64,000 nucleotides of DNA, taken from the NCBI RefSeq assembly GCF_000981585.1, contig NZ_LN831776.1:2557001-2621000 (forward strand), written 5' to 3'. The notes beneath the pieces were generated by a model that searched no databases, was not told the origin of the DNA, and saw only the letters and a program-made list of their open reading frames with translations. The stretch's first letter is position 1. Every line of letters starts with the position of its first letter. This DNA is from Paenibacillus riograndensis SBR5 (GTDB lineage: Bacteria > Bacillota > Bacilli > Paenibacillales > Paenibacillaceae). Below, in pieces: positions 52,185 through 60,671 of this stretch. Position numbers and translations under genes: made by a program.

Positions 52185-53033
52185 CTACAGCTTGCCCGCG
52201 CTGATCTCCGCGATTGCGGCGTATTCGATCAGCGCCGCGGTTCCGGCGGCCGTGAGCGTGTAGCGGCCGCGCCCCACCCGGAAGAACCACCCGTAGTAGT
52301 TCTTCTGCAGGAACGCGGCGGCGCCGGGCACGCCGCTTCGCTTGCGCAGCTCGGCGGGGGTCACGCCGCGCGCTGCCTCCGCCCGGCCGGGCGCAGCCGC
52401 CGGGCCCCCGGCAGACGCAGCAGCGCCGGCCGCTGCTGCGTCTGCCCCTGGCGCGCCGCTCCGCGCAGCGCGCCTTCCGGCCGCCTCGGCGGCTTCGGCC
52501 TCGGCCGCCTGCAGCGCGAGGGCCACGCGCAGCGCCTTCTCGCGGTAGGCCGTCACGAGCTTGACGCGTGTGCTGCCGCCGGTGTTGTAGTCCCCGCTGC
52601 GCTCGCGGAACTCATAGAGCAGGCGCTCGCGCCGTCTTGCGCCGCTGCGGACCTGCGGCGGCGCGTCGCCCGGCTCCGCGAGTACCTCGACGAGCGGGGC
52701 CTTGGTCTTGTAGAAGACTACGGTGACCAGCCCGAGGCCGAGGCGGCGGCACAGCCCGGTAAGCTCGCCCCAGCGCTGGTTCACCGCGCCTTTTTTGTCC
52801 CGCACGCGTTCTACCGCGAGGTAGACGTTCGGGCTGAGCCGCAGCCGTTCAACCCCCTGCAGCAGCAGGGCGAGGTTGAACGATTTTTTCATCTCCACAA
52901 TCAGCGGCTGCTCTTCATTCCCCCGCAGGCCCACCAGATCGCAGGTCCGCACCTCGCCTTTGATATCATAGCCCTGCTTCTCAAAAAAACTCTTCAAAGG
53001 AGCATACAGCTCCGTTTCATGCTTAACCGCCAT
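52185..53033 (-). CDS. DUF2161 (PD-(D/E)XK-like) protein with Ala/Gly-rich linker
   Basis: 282 residues. The N-terminal half has CDLVGLRG, then PLIVEMKKS: an Asp followed by ExK, as in PD-(D/E)XK nucleases, within the DUF2161 family. Between about residues 175 and 225 is a low-complexity Ala/Gly/Arg segment encoded by extremely GC-rich DNA (about 52350-52510). The C-terminal 50 residues look like a winged helix (TPAELRKRSGVPGAAAFL, GRYTLTAAGTAALIEY). GCAGGAG before the ATG at 53033 fixes the start against an in-frame GTG. A nuclease role is inference. Confidence 0.8.
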   Translation of the reverse strand: MAVKHETELYAPLKSFFEKQGYDIKGEVRTCDLVGLRGNEEQPLIVEMKKSFNLALLLQGVERLRLSPNVYLAVERVRDKKGAVNQRWGELTGLCRRLGLGLVTVVFYKTKAPLVEVLAEPGDAPPQVRSGARRRERLLYEFRERSGDYNTGGSTRVKLVTAYREKALRVALALQAAEAEAAEAAGRRAARSGAPGADAAAAGAAASAGGPAAAPGRAEAARGVTPAELRKRSGVPGAAAFLQKNYYGWFFRVGRGRYTLTAAGTAALIEYAAIAEISAGKL

Positions 53034-53208
53034 GGTTGTCACTCCTGCGCCCTATTTTTAAGGTATATGCATTTTCCTGGTTTTTTTAGCGTTGCTCTAT
53101 TATAGCACAGCAAAAAAGAGGTCAACTATTCCAGGCTCACCGCATAGTTATGTAATACACTTTCTAAGCTGGTGGAGCAAGTAGGAGCGCAAGAGGAGGC
53201 AGCGAGCA

Positions 53209-55104
53209 ATGGATATATTTGAGCGTATAGCTTCGTATCGGGCTGAGAACGACCGTTTGGCGTGGAGCGGCACCTTCAAGGAGTATATAGAACTGCTGAA
53301 AAAAGACCCCTCTCCCGCGAAAACGGCTCATTCCCGCGTATACGACATGATCAAGTCACACGGCGTAGAGGACATCAACGGCCGCAAAAGGTATAAGTTT
53401 TTTGAGCAGGAGATATTTGGACTTGACCGTGCAGTAGAAAAGCTGGTGGAGGAGTATTTCCATTCCGCCGCCCGGCGGCTGGATGTGCGCAAACGGATAT
53501 TGCTGCTGATGGGACCGGTCAGCGGGGGCAAATCGACACTGGTTACTTTGCTGAAGCGCGGGCTGGAGCAGTATTCGCGGACGGATGAAGGAGCGGTCTA
53601 TGCCATAGAAGGCTGCCCGATGCATGAGGACCCGCTGCATTTGATTCCGCTGGAGCTGCGCCCGGAGATTGAGCGGGAGCTGGGGGTCCGCATCGAAGGC
53701 AATTTGTGCCCTTCCTGCCAGATGCGGCTCAAAAATGAATATCACGGCGACATCGAACAGGTAAAAGTGGTACGTGTGCTGTTGTCGGAGGAGGAGCGTG
53801 TCGGGATCGGGACCTTCAGTCCGTCCGATCCGAAGTCGCAGGATATCGCCGATCTGACGGGCAGCATCGATTTTTCGACCATTACCGAATTCGGCTCGGA
53901 ATCCGATCCGCGCGCCTACCGCTTCGACGGGGAGCTGAACAAGGCCAACCGCGGGCTGATGGAGTTCCAGGAAATGCTCAAGTGCGACGAGAAATTCCTC
54001 TGGAACCTGCTGTCACTGACCCAGGAAGGGAACTTCAAGGCCGGCCGGTTTGCGCTGATCTCTGCAGATGAAATGATTATTGCCCATACCAATGAAACAG
54101 AGTATAAATCCTTCATCTCCAATAAAAAGAATGAAGCACTCCAGTCCCGCATGATTGTCATGCCGGTCCCCTATAATCTGAGAGTGTCCGAAGAGGAAAA
54201 AATCTACGCCAAGCTCATCGCCCAAAGCGACATGAAGCATGTGCATATTGCCCCGCATGCGCTGCGGGCCGCAGCGATATTCTCTATCCTGACCCGGCTT
54301 AAGGAGAGCAAGAAGCAGGGCATGGATCTGATCAAAAAGCTGCGCATGTACGACGGCGAAGAGGTTGAAGGCTACAAGGAAGCGGATCTCAAGGAAATGC
54401 AGACGGAATATCTGGACGAAGGCATGTCCGGGATCGATCCGCGTTATGTCATCAACCGGATTTCCAGTGCGCTGATCAAAAACGACCTGAAATGCATGAA
54501 TGCGCTGGATGTGCTGCGGGCGATCAAGGACGGCCTGGACCAGCATCCTTCGATTACGAAGGAAGAGCGCGAGCGTTATCTGAACTTCATTTCCATTGCC
54601 CGCAAGGAATACGATATTCTGGCCAAAAGCGAAGTGCAAAAGGCTTTTGTCTACTCTTTTGAGGAATCCGCCAAGACACTGTTCGAGAACTATCTCGACA
54701 ACATCGAAGCTTTCTGCAACTGGACCAAAATCCGCGATCCGCTGACGGATGAGGAAATGGAGCCGGATGAGCGGCTGATGCGTTCGATCGAAGAGCAGAT
54801 AGGCATTTCCGAGAATGCCAAAAAAGCCTTCCGCGAAGAGATTCTGATCCGGATTTCCGCCTACTCCCGCAAAGGTAAAAAGTTCGAATACAACAACCAT
54901 GACCGGCTGAGGGAAGCCATTGAGAAAAAGCTGTTTGCTGACCTGAAGGATATCGTCAAAATCACCACCTCCTCCAAAACGCCGGATGAAAGCCAGCTCA
55001 AGCGTATTAACGAAGTCTCCAGACGCCTGATTGACGAACACGGCTACTGCCCGATCTGCGCCAATGAGCTGCTGAAATATGTCGGAAGCCTGTTGAACCG
55101 CTGA
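53209..55104 (+). CDS. prkA: Serine protein kinase/AAA+ protein PrkA
   Basis: 631 residues, the same length as Bacillus PrkA, made in the mother cell during sporulation. P-loop GPVSGGKSTL (about 101-110), CPMHEDPLHLIP, CPSCQMRL with a CxxC, the AAA+ segments NRGLMEFQEMLK and ISADEMIIAHTNETE, and the C-terminal kinase-like domain ending HGYCPICANELLKYVG. Some studies find ATP-dependent protease rather than kinase activity. AGAGGAGG lies upstream. prkA is usually followed by yhbH and spoVR; here yhbH is not in the window and spoVR is 5.6 kb away on the other strand. Confidence 0.94.
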   Translation: MDIFERIASYRAENDRLAWSGTFKEYIELLKKDPSPAKTAHSRVYDMIKSHGVEDINGRKRYKFFEQEIFGLDRAVEKLVEEYFHSAARRLDVRKRILLLMGPVSGGKSTLVTLLKRGLEQYSRTDEGAVYAIEGCPMHEDPLHLIPLELRPEIERELGVRIEGNLCPSCQMRLKNEYHGDIEQVKVVRVLLSEEERVGIGTFSPSDPKSQDIADLTGSIDFSTITEFGSESDPRAYRFDGELNKANRGLMEFQEMLKCDEKFLWNLLSLTQEGNFKAGRFALISADEMIIAHTNETEYKSFISNKKNEALQSRMIVMPVPYNLRVSEEEKIYAKLIAQSDMKHVHIAPHALRAAAIFSILTRLKESKKQGMDLIKKLRMYDGEEVEGYKEADLKEMQTEYLDEGMSGIDPRYVINRISSALIKNDLKCMNALDVLRAIKDGLDQHPSITKEERERYLNFISIARKEYDILAKSEVQKAFVYSFEESAKTLFENYLDNIEAFCNWTKIRDPLTDEEMEPDERLMRSIEEQIGISENAKKAFREEILIRISAYSRKGKKFEYNNHDRLREAIEKKLFADLKDIVKITTSSKTPDESQLKRINEVSRRLIDEHGYCPICANELLKYVGSLLNR

Positions 55105-55124
55105 GGTTATCAGAAAAAATTGCA

Positions 55125-55150
55125 CGGACTGCCTGCCGGCGGTCCTTTTT
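55125..55150 (+). terminator. Terminator of prkA
   Basis: GGAC.GCC pairs with GGCGGTCC, followed by TTTTT. Confidence 0.75.
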
Positions 55151-55248
55151 CTGGATAGGCTTGTCCCATAACAGGTGTACTCGTATGGATGCGGTGCAGG
55201 AGGACGGGGGCTGGCCGCCCCCTCCTGCGCTAAAGAGCCCGTCGCGGA

Positions 55249-55977
55249 TTAATCCTCAGACTGTTCTGCTCCCTTAGACTCCTTATCCTTGCCGCCGATG
55301 TTAAAGCCGAACTGCCCATTATATTTGCCTACCTGTCCGGCCACTCCTAAGCCTGCTCCTTGACCGCCGCCGAGCTGCGCCTTGGCCTTGGCGCCGAGGC
55401 CATTGTCCCCGCCGAGCTGAAGCCCGGTATTGAAGCCGGCGCCTTGACTTAGGCCCAGGTGGCCTTCTGCACTGGCCTGCAGACCATATTCTCCCCCGAG
55501 CTGCGCCCCCGTTTGGAACCCGGCTCCTTGACCGCCGCCGAGCTGTGTTTTTGCCTGAGCTGCCACTCCATACTTGCCTAAGGCCTGGGCTTCGGCATTG
55601 ATCCCAAGTCCCTGACTGGTGTTCAGATGGGTATTGCCTTGCGCATGTATTCCGTAAGCCGGGGCGCCCATATGGCCGCTGGCATGCATACCCGCGCCGT
55701 TATGGGCTAAGCTGCCGCCGGCATCTAAGCCAATGCCGTGTTTTCCGCCCACTTCGCCTCCGGTATTGACGTGAACGCCCTGTCCGCTGCCAACGTTCGC
55801 GTTCATATACCCGGTTACAAGTTCTTTTTTGGGGTTTTGGCTGTCTGCCGGGCTGCTTTCTGAACGGACGAGATGGTAGTAGTGAGAATAGGGGAAAGTT
55901 GTGTAACGGGGGGAATAAGGATATGCAGGTGAATTAGAATTAGTTTGGCTGTTAAAATATTCGTTCCCTTGGGTCAT
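55249..55977 (-). CDS. Gly/Ala-rich protein built of about six 28-residue repeats
   Basis: 242 residues. The N-terminal 65 residues are Tyr/Ser/Pro/Asn-rich (NSPAYPYSPRYTTFPYSHYY), as in spore-coat proteins. From about residue 67, imperfect repeats of 27-29 residues follow, e.g. GAGFQTGAQLGGEYGLQASA then EGHLGLSQ, and GAGFNTGLQLGGDNGLGAKA then KAQLGGGQ. The alternating small/polar pattern suggests a beta-rich filament or shell. The start is the ATG at 55977 because GGAGG (55990-55986) stands 8 nt before it and overlaps an earlier in-frame ATG. Next to prkA, a spore-surface role is plausible (inference). Confidence 0.8.
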   Translation of the reverse strand: MTQGNEYFNSQTNSNSPAYPYSPRYTTFPYSHYYHLVRSESSPADSQNPKKELVTGYMNANVGSGQGVHVNTGGEVGGKHGIGLDAGGSLAHNGAGMHASGHMGAPAYGIHAQGNTHLNTSQGLGINAEAQALGKYGVAAQAKTQLGGGQGAGFQTGAQLGGEYGLQASAEGHLGLSQGAGFNTGLQLGGDNGLGAKAKAQLGGGQGAGLGVAGQVGKYNGQFGFNIGGKDKESKGAEQSED

Positions 55978-56103
55978 AGGGGATACCTCCATTATTTAAT
56001 TAATGATAACAGCCTATTCATAGTAGAGTTGAATTGATACCCTTCTTAAGAAAAACGTATTCGCCGCTACGGCTCCAGCAGTCCCCAATTCCCTCCGTTA
56101 CTC

Positions 56104-56592
56104 TTACTTGCTGCTTCTCATCGTTTTTAGATATTGCTCCATTTGCCGCTTATGGTGTTTGTCGTGGGGAATAAAGTCTCTCAGATACCCACGGATACTG
56201 AATTTCTTGCCATCTCCGTCCAGATAAATCTTGGTGAATTCTTCATCGCTCAATCCCGCTGTGGACTCCAGGATTTTGGTCCGGTACAGCACGAATTGTC
56301 CGATGGCTGCCTGCGTGGTCAGCGATTTGGCATATTCAATGGCGCGGGCGTTGAACTCATCGAAGTTCTGATGCCTGCTGGTCAGGGGCTGGCCATTCTG
56401 TATTTTGGCGAAAGCCTCCTCATAAAAATACTTGTCCCACTGCGTAATGTGGCACAGCATTTCTTTTAAGGTCCATTTGCCGGCCGCGACCGGAGTTTCC
56501 CAATCTGCGTCTTCCAGGGTAGCGAGGGATTGGATGTAGGGGATTAGAGATTGAAATTCAAACACGAGCTGTTCGTTCGTTTTCGCTGCCAT
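56104..56592 (-). CDS. DinB-like four-helix-bundle protein (ClbS/DfsB type)
   Basis: 162 residues. Helical throughout, with WTLKEMLCHITQWDKYFYEE and the C-terminal DFIPHDKHHKRQMEQYL, supplying the histidines usually found at the metal site of DinB-superfamily proteins. WxVKExLxHxxxW-like starts are typical of the ClbS/DfsB branch. Members act as metal-dependent thiol transferases or protective hydrolases; the reaction here is unknown. Divergent from the AraC-type regulator across 191 bp, which might control it. Confidence 0.8.
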   Translation of the reverse strand: MAAKTNEQLVFEFQSLIPYIQSLATLEDADWETPVAAGKWTLKEMLCHITQWDKYFYEEAFAKIQNGQPLTSRHQNFDEFNARAIEYAKSLTTQAAIGQFVLYRTKILESTAGLSDEEFTKIYLDGDGKKFSIRGYLRDFIPHDKHHKRQMEQYLKTMRSSK

Positions 56593-56783
56593 GAAATGAC
56601 CTCCAGTTCAAATGTATACCCAGATTTTTCTTCTGTATCTTAACTATACCTCATGGAACTTGACTGCAGCCTGTCAGGTTTAGGACAAGGTGCTGCGGAG
56701 CGCAGCTTAGCAAAACAGGAACAGCCCGCTTAACAGCCGGCTGCTATAATGAAAACACCGATCGGGAAAGGCTGGGTGGCTGC

Positions 56784-57677
56784 TTGAATTACAGCAAGGA
56801 TATCGAGAGATGTGTTGAATATATCGAGGTGAATATTAAAAGAAATCTGACTGCTGAGGAGATTGCGGCGGAGGCCGGGTATTCGCTGTATCACTTCAGC
56901 CGGGTGTTCAGCTTGTGCAAGGGGATGTCCGTGATGGAGTATGTGCGCAGCCGGAAACTGTCCCTGGCCGCAGTCGAACTGTTCAGCGGCAAGCGTATTA
57001 TTGATATCGCGCTGGATTATGGCTTTGAAACGCAGAGCGGGTTCACGAAGGCGTTCCGTAAGGCTTTTGGCTACAGTCCCTCGCAGTACGCGGCGCGGAT
57101 GGAAGGCTTTTTACAGATGGGCTCTAAAATAGATATTGGAGGTTATATGATGAATCCAGTGATTGTACAGAAACCTGCATTCAAGGTTGCAGGCTACGGC
57201 ATAGAAACAAATGTAGCGGAAGGAAATTATACGAAGGATATTGCATCGTTCTGGAGCCACTATGAAGGAGAAAATCTGGAATCCAAAATGTACGATATTC
57301 TAAATCCGCCCAAACACGGCGAAGTTGGTTTATGTGTTCCGGCTTTTGACAGCGGAAATGCTGTTTATCTGCTTGGGGTCATTGTGGAGGACTTCAGCCG
57401 GGTCACCGATGAGATGATCACCGTGGATGTGCCAGAAGCGGAGTATGCCGTGTTCACCACACCGCCAGTGGATACCTCCGAAGGGAAGGATCAGGAAGAG
57501 TTCGTGCAGACCATCAAGAGCACCTGGAAGTATATTTTTGAAGAGTGGTTTCCGGGCAGCGGATATGTGTACGATGAAGGCAAGCTCAACTTTGAGTTTT
57601 ATGACGAGCGCTGTCATTCCCGGGTGGATACGGTGATGGAGATTTATGTTCCGGTGAAGAAGCGGGCGGGAAAATAG
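56784..57677 (+). CDS. AraC-family regulator with GyrI-like effector domain
   Basis: 297 residues. N-terminal double helix-turn-helix (LTAEEIAAEAGYSLYHFSRV; IIDIALDYGFETQSGFTKAF then RKAFGYSP), then a GyrI-like small-molecule-binding domain (from about 125: NPVIVQKPAFKVAGYGIETN; AEYAVFTTPP; WKYIFEEWFPGSGYVYDE; EIYVPVKK), the Rob/YdeE arrangement. The start is taken as the TTG at 56784 (MNYSKDIERCVEYIE), with GGGTGG just upstream. It probably senses a drug-like or cationic compound (inference). A bidirectional terminator follows. Confidence 0.87.
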   Translation: MNYSKDIERCVEYIEVNIKRNLTAEEIAAEAGYSLYHFSRVFSLCKGMSVMEYVRSRKLSLAAVELFSGKRIIDIALDYGFETQSGFTKAFRKAFGYSPSQYAARMEGFLQMGSKIDIGGYMMNPVIVQKPAFKVAGYGIETNVAEGNYTKDIASFWSHYEGENLESKMYDILNPPKHGEVGLCVPAFDSGNAVYLLGVIVEDFSRVTDEMITVDVPEAEYAVFTTPPVDTSEGKDQEEFVQTIKSTWKYIFEEWFPGSGYVYDEGKLNFEFYDERCHSRVDTVMEIYVPVKKRAGK

Positions 57678-57735
57678 GAACTTTGGAGCTGCGGTTTCCT
57701 ATAGCCGTCAAGCTTAATCCTGTTCATCCTAAAAC

Positions 57736-57787
57736 GCCAAAAGGTAAGCCCCGCTGAAGGGAGCTTACCTTTTGGCTTTCTTTTTAT
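57736..57787. terminator. Bidirectional terminator
   Basis: GCCAAAAGGTAAGC pairs perfectly with GCTTACCTTTTGGC; TTTCTTTTT follows on + and CGTTTT on -. It serves the AraC-type gene and the convergent transglutaminase gene. Confidence 0.88.
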
Positions 57788-57790
57788 AGC

Positions 57791-60175
57791 CTACAGCTGA
57801 ATCGCCACGTAGCTTCCTAATTCGATCATACCTGCATTGGCCAGCTTGCTTGCATCGTATTGCTTAATGACCTCGGCGGTTTTCTGCGTGAGCTCCGCAC
57901 TGTCGGTATCGGCCAGGACGCGCAGCACAATCAGGGTCTTTCCTTGCTTCAGCTGCTCCGCCAGCTTGGTTTTGTAGGCTTCAAGCGAATCGGCCTCAAG
58001 GCCATGGGTCACGTAATAATCGTGGGCATTGCTGGTTGCCTGGAACAGGGACAGCTCATGGTCCAGCCAGGAGGAGTTGTCCATGACATAATCTACATTG
58101 GCGGCGGTGGCATCGTTGGAATTGTAGAGCAGATACGGAAGTCCGGAATTGGTCTCGTTATTGGTCGCATCGACATTGACCCATTCCCCGCCGATTTTGA
58201 CTTTGTTCCAGGCGTGATTCACGCCGTCCATCGTTCCTGTGACCACCATCGAAGGGACCTGGACCAAGTCTGAGAGCAGCTGGAAGGTGTGAGCATAGCT
58301 CATACATACGCCAACCTTTTTGACCAGAATGCCGTAGGTACTGAAGGAATCGTTGAACTTGGCATCCACACTCTTGAACTGCTGCTGCTTGGCATTCTCC
58401 AATGCGGCATCGTCGTAGGTAGTATTGTCATTCAAATAATTGTAGATCGCCATCTGCTTCTCATCTGCGCTCATGCCGTCCTTGATGGCGGCTGCAATCA
58501 CTTTGTCTGCCTCTGCGAGGATTTTCAGCTGTTTGGACAAGATGACCTCGGCAGGATCATCGAACTCTGTATGCAGAGTCAGGGTCTTATAATCGTAGCT
58601 ATAGCCGCGGAATCCAAGAATGAGCGGGTTCTGGTAGATTACTTTTTCCACTTCATCCACCAGGGTGCGTGCATTTTGGGCCTCCGGGAAGGCCTGCAGT
58701 GAAATTTCGGTCTTCCCGCTTATCAGATTCAAGGCGAGATACTCTTCCAGAGCAGAGTCTGCATGAATCAGGTCTGCCGGTATCGTTGGCGCAGGTACGG
58801 CCTGCTTGTTCCCTTCGTCTACCTTGCTGCGGGTATTTTCTTTTTGCTGGTCAATGACATTATCACCGGATTCGCCGGCATTCCCGTTATTGTCAATGAT
58901 GGTCGGCACATCGGGTGCAGGAACATAATCCGTGTTATTCTGCGGCTCCACATACCCTTGATTGGCCCCTTTGCTCTGGGCGGCCGCCAGACTCGCAATA
59001 TCCGCATCCGTCAACTTCTCAACCTGGACGTACCCCTTTAGCGCTGTGCCTTGAATGGAGAACTGGACATCGGTTGGACCGGACTGCTGAATGGTGATGG
59101 AATCGGTGTCGTAAATAACAGTTCCCGGGGCTTTGGAGCCGTCAATATACTGGACCGGGACTGTCTTGGGCAGTTCCCCGGCGCTCTTGAACAATTTCAG
59201 GTTGAGATTATCCTCGGAAGCTACGGTACGCGGCAGTTGTTTGGACAGCGCAACAGTATCCACTGAGGCACTGAACTTGGACTCTTTGTCCCCCTGAACG
59301 GCGGTTACGTAATATTCACCTTGAACATTGTTGTTCTGGAGGCTCGTGATTGTCTCATCCACAATACCAAGCGCGCCGCGCCCGTCTTTCATGAAATCGT
59401 TATAAGAAGTGCCGGGAACCGTCGCGATAAGCAGCGGACGCTGATCCGCATATCCCTGCTCCGCACCGCTCAGCGCCTCATTGGTATTCTCCATTGTAAT
59501 ATGCGAAGCATTGTAAATATTGTAGCTCTCTGCTCCCGGCACCTCGCTCCAGACCAGTGCCAGTCTGCCGTCAGGGCTGATGTCGGCCTGCAGATTCGGC
59601 ACGGGCAGATCCGATTTCACCGTAAACGGAATGATAATCGGCTGCTTCAGCGGAGTAGGTGTTGCCGCATCCAGGTCATAGTTGAGCCGGATGTAGTATA
59701 CGGGGGCGTTCCCCCAGGAGCTGCTGCCGGCTTCGCGCAGGGAATCGGAAGCGAGTACACCAAAGCCAAGCGGCTTGATGGAGTATACGCTTTTGCCATC
59801 TACAAGCTGTGAATCTTCAAGGGTCCCCACCTTGCTCTCCGGCAGTGCCTTGATATCGGTATGTACGGACAGCGTATGTCCAATAGCTTCTGATCCGAGA
59901 TCCGTATTGAACCTGAATATAAATTCCATATCCTGATCAACGTTGTACATTGGCATAATGCCCGGATTATTGTCGGTATCGTACTTCTGCTTCAGATCGT
60001 ACACCGTCTGCGAAGCTTCCGGTGGAGGGTTCCCTGAAGGTTGCTTTGTCTCTGCAGCCGCACTGGCTTGCGGGGCGGGTGACGGCTCTGGGCCGGCTTC
60101 GCTGCTGCCTCCCATGCAGCCCGTTAAAACTACACACATGATGAGCATAACCATTACTAATTGTTTCACTTTCAC
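57791..60175 (-). CDS. Lipoprotein with transglutaminase-like domain
   Basis: 794 residues. Start GTG at 60175 behind GGGAGAGG; the first residues form a lipoprotein signal (VKQLVMVMLIMCVVLTGCMG, lipobox LTGC). A Pro/Ser-rich spacer, beta-rich domains with a fibronectin-III-like segment (GRLALVWSEVPGAESYNIY), an Asn/Pro linker (about 440-490), then a C-terminal transglutaminase-like domain with C624 (VGVCMSYAHTFQLLS), His (GVNHAWNKVKIGGEW) and Asp (VNVDATNNE). Papain-fold domains like this can cross-link, hydrolyse or act on peptidoglycan; catalytic residues look intact. Surface location is secure, substrate unknown. Confidence 0.87.
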   Translation of the reverse strand: MKVKQLVMVMLIMCVVLTGCMGGSSEAGPEPSPAPQASAAAETKQPSGNPPPEASQTVYDLKQKYDTDNNPGIMPMYNVDQDMEFIFRFNTDLGSEAIGHTLSVHTDIKALPESKVGTLEDSQLVDGKSVYSIKPLGFGVLASDSLREAGSSSWGNAPVYYIRLNYDLDAATPTPLKQPIIIPFTVKSDLPVPNLQADISPDGRLALVWSEVPGAESYNIYNASHITMENTNEALSGAEQGYADQRPLLIATVPGTSYNDFMKDGRGALGIVDETITSLQNNNVQGEYYVTAVQGDKESKFSASVDTVALSKQLPRTVASEDNLNLKLFKSAGELPKTVPVQYIDGSKAPGTVIYDTDSITIQQSGPTDVQFSIQGTALKGYVQVEKLTDADIASLAAAQSKGANQGYVEPQNNTDYVPAPDVPTIIDNNGNAGESGDNVIDQQKENTRSKVDEGNKQAVPAPTIPADLIHADSALEEYLALNLISGKTEISLQAFPEAQNARTLVDEVEKVIYQNPLILGFRGYSYDYKTLTLHTEFDDPAEVILSKQLKILAEADKVIAAAIKDGMSADEKQMAIYNYLNDNTTYDDAALENAKQQQFKSVDAKFNDSFSTYGILVKKVGVCMSYAHTFQLLSDLVQVPSMVVTGTMDGVNHAWNKVKIGGEWVNVDATNNETNSGLPYLLYNSNDATAANVDYVMDNSSWLDHELSLFQATSNAHDYYVTHGLEADSLEAYKTKLAEQLKQGKTLIVLRVLADTDSAELTQKTAEVIKQYDASKLANAGMIELGSYVAIQL

Positions 60176-60336
60176 TAATGTCCTCTCCCGTCTGGTTTGT
60201 CTGGATGAGCGTAATTTATGGATTGATCCATAATTACCCATTATAAATAACAGAAGATATATAACCCATTCCGATACTATTAAAACAAAAATGGGATAAT
60301 TTATATTTAAGCTGCTGAGTAAATTTAATTTAAATA

Positions 60337-60358
60337 CCCCCTGCCGGGTAGCAGGGGG
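60337..60358 (-). terminator. Possible terminator of spoVR
   Basis: CCCCCTGC pairs with GCAGGGGG; on the minus strand it is followed by TATTTAAATTTAA, a weak U-tract. It lies beyond the MITE-like element, about 310 bp past the spoVR stop. Confidence 0.4.
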
Positions 60359-60380
60359 CCAGGAGGGCGGGATGAGGTAA

Positions 60381-60641
60381 CTGTATAGATTGAACTTGAA
60401 AAATTAAGAAAAAGGGAAAAAGTGGCGGAGGAGAAGTTTGGAACTGTAGGAGCGGTAGCGTCCGCCTGAAAGCTTTCCGTAGGAAAGCTCGCTATCTTCA
60501 GCATAATCAGTCTGCGGATTTCCACCGCGAACAGCGGTATACATTCAAGAAATCTGCAGACAACAGCGGCCGGAAGTCCAAACATTCTCTGGAGTCACGA
60601 CCAAGCCCAAAACCGGAAAATCTCGAGTTCAGTTTATATAG
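60381..60641. mobile_element. MITE-like element, copy 2 (261 bp)
   Basis: Ends CTGTATAGATTGAACTTGAA and CTCGAGTTCAGTTTATATAG are imperfect inverted repeats (15 of 20). The interior matches copy 1 (41455-41672) over long blocks in the same orientation but has an extra segment of about 40 bp that includes the hairpin GCTTTCC-GTA-GGAAAGC. No coding capacity. It sits 30 bp after the spoVR stop. Confidence 0.75.
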
Positions 60642-60671
60642 GGAATAGCCCGGCGGGCAGCGAAGAGAAGA

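Noticed and set aside
52164..53105. 313-codon open frame on + across the DUF2161 gene
   Set aside because: It is antisense to a gene with a recognisable domain and ribosome binding site; it stays open only because of very high GC, and its translation is low-complexity.
53120..53170. Sigma-E-type promoter for prkA (AACTATT and CATAGTTA)
   Set aside because: Spacing is short by about 2 nt and both boxes deviate; too weak to report although sigma-E control of prkA is expected.
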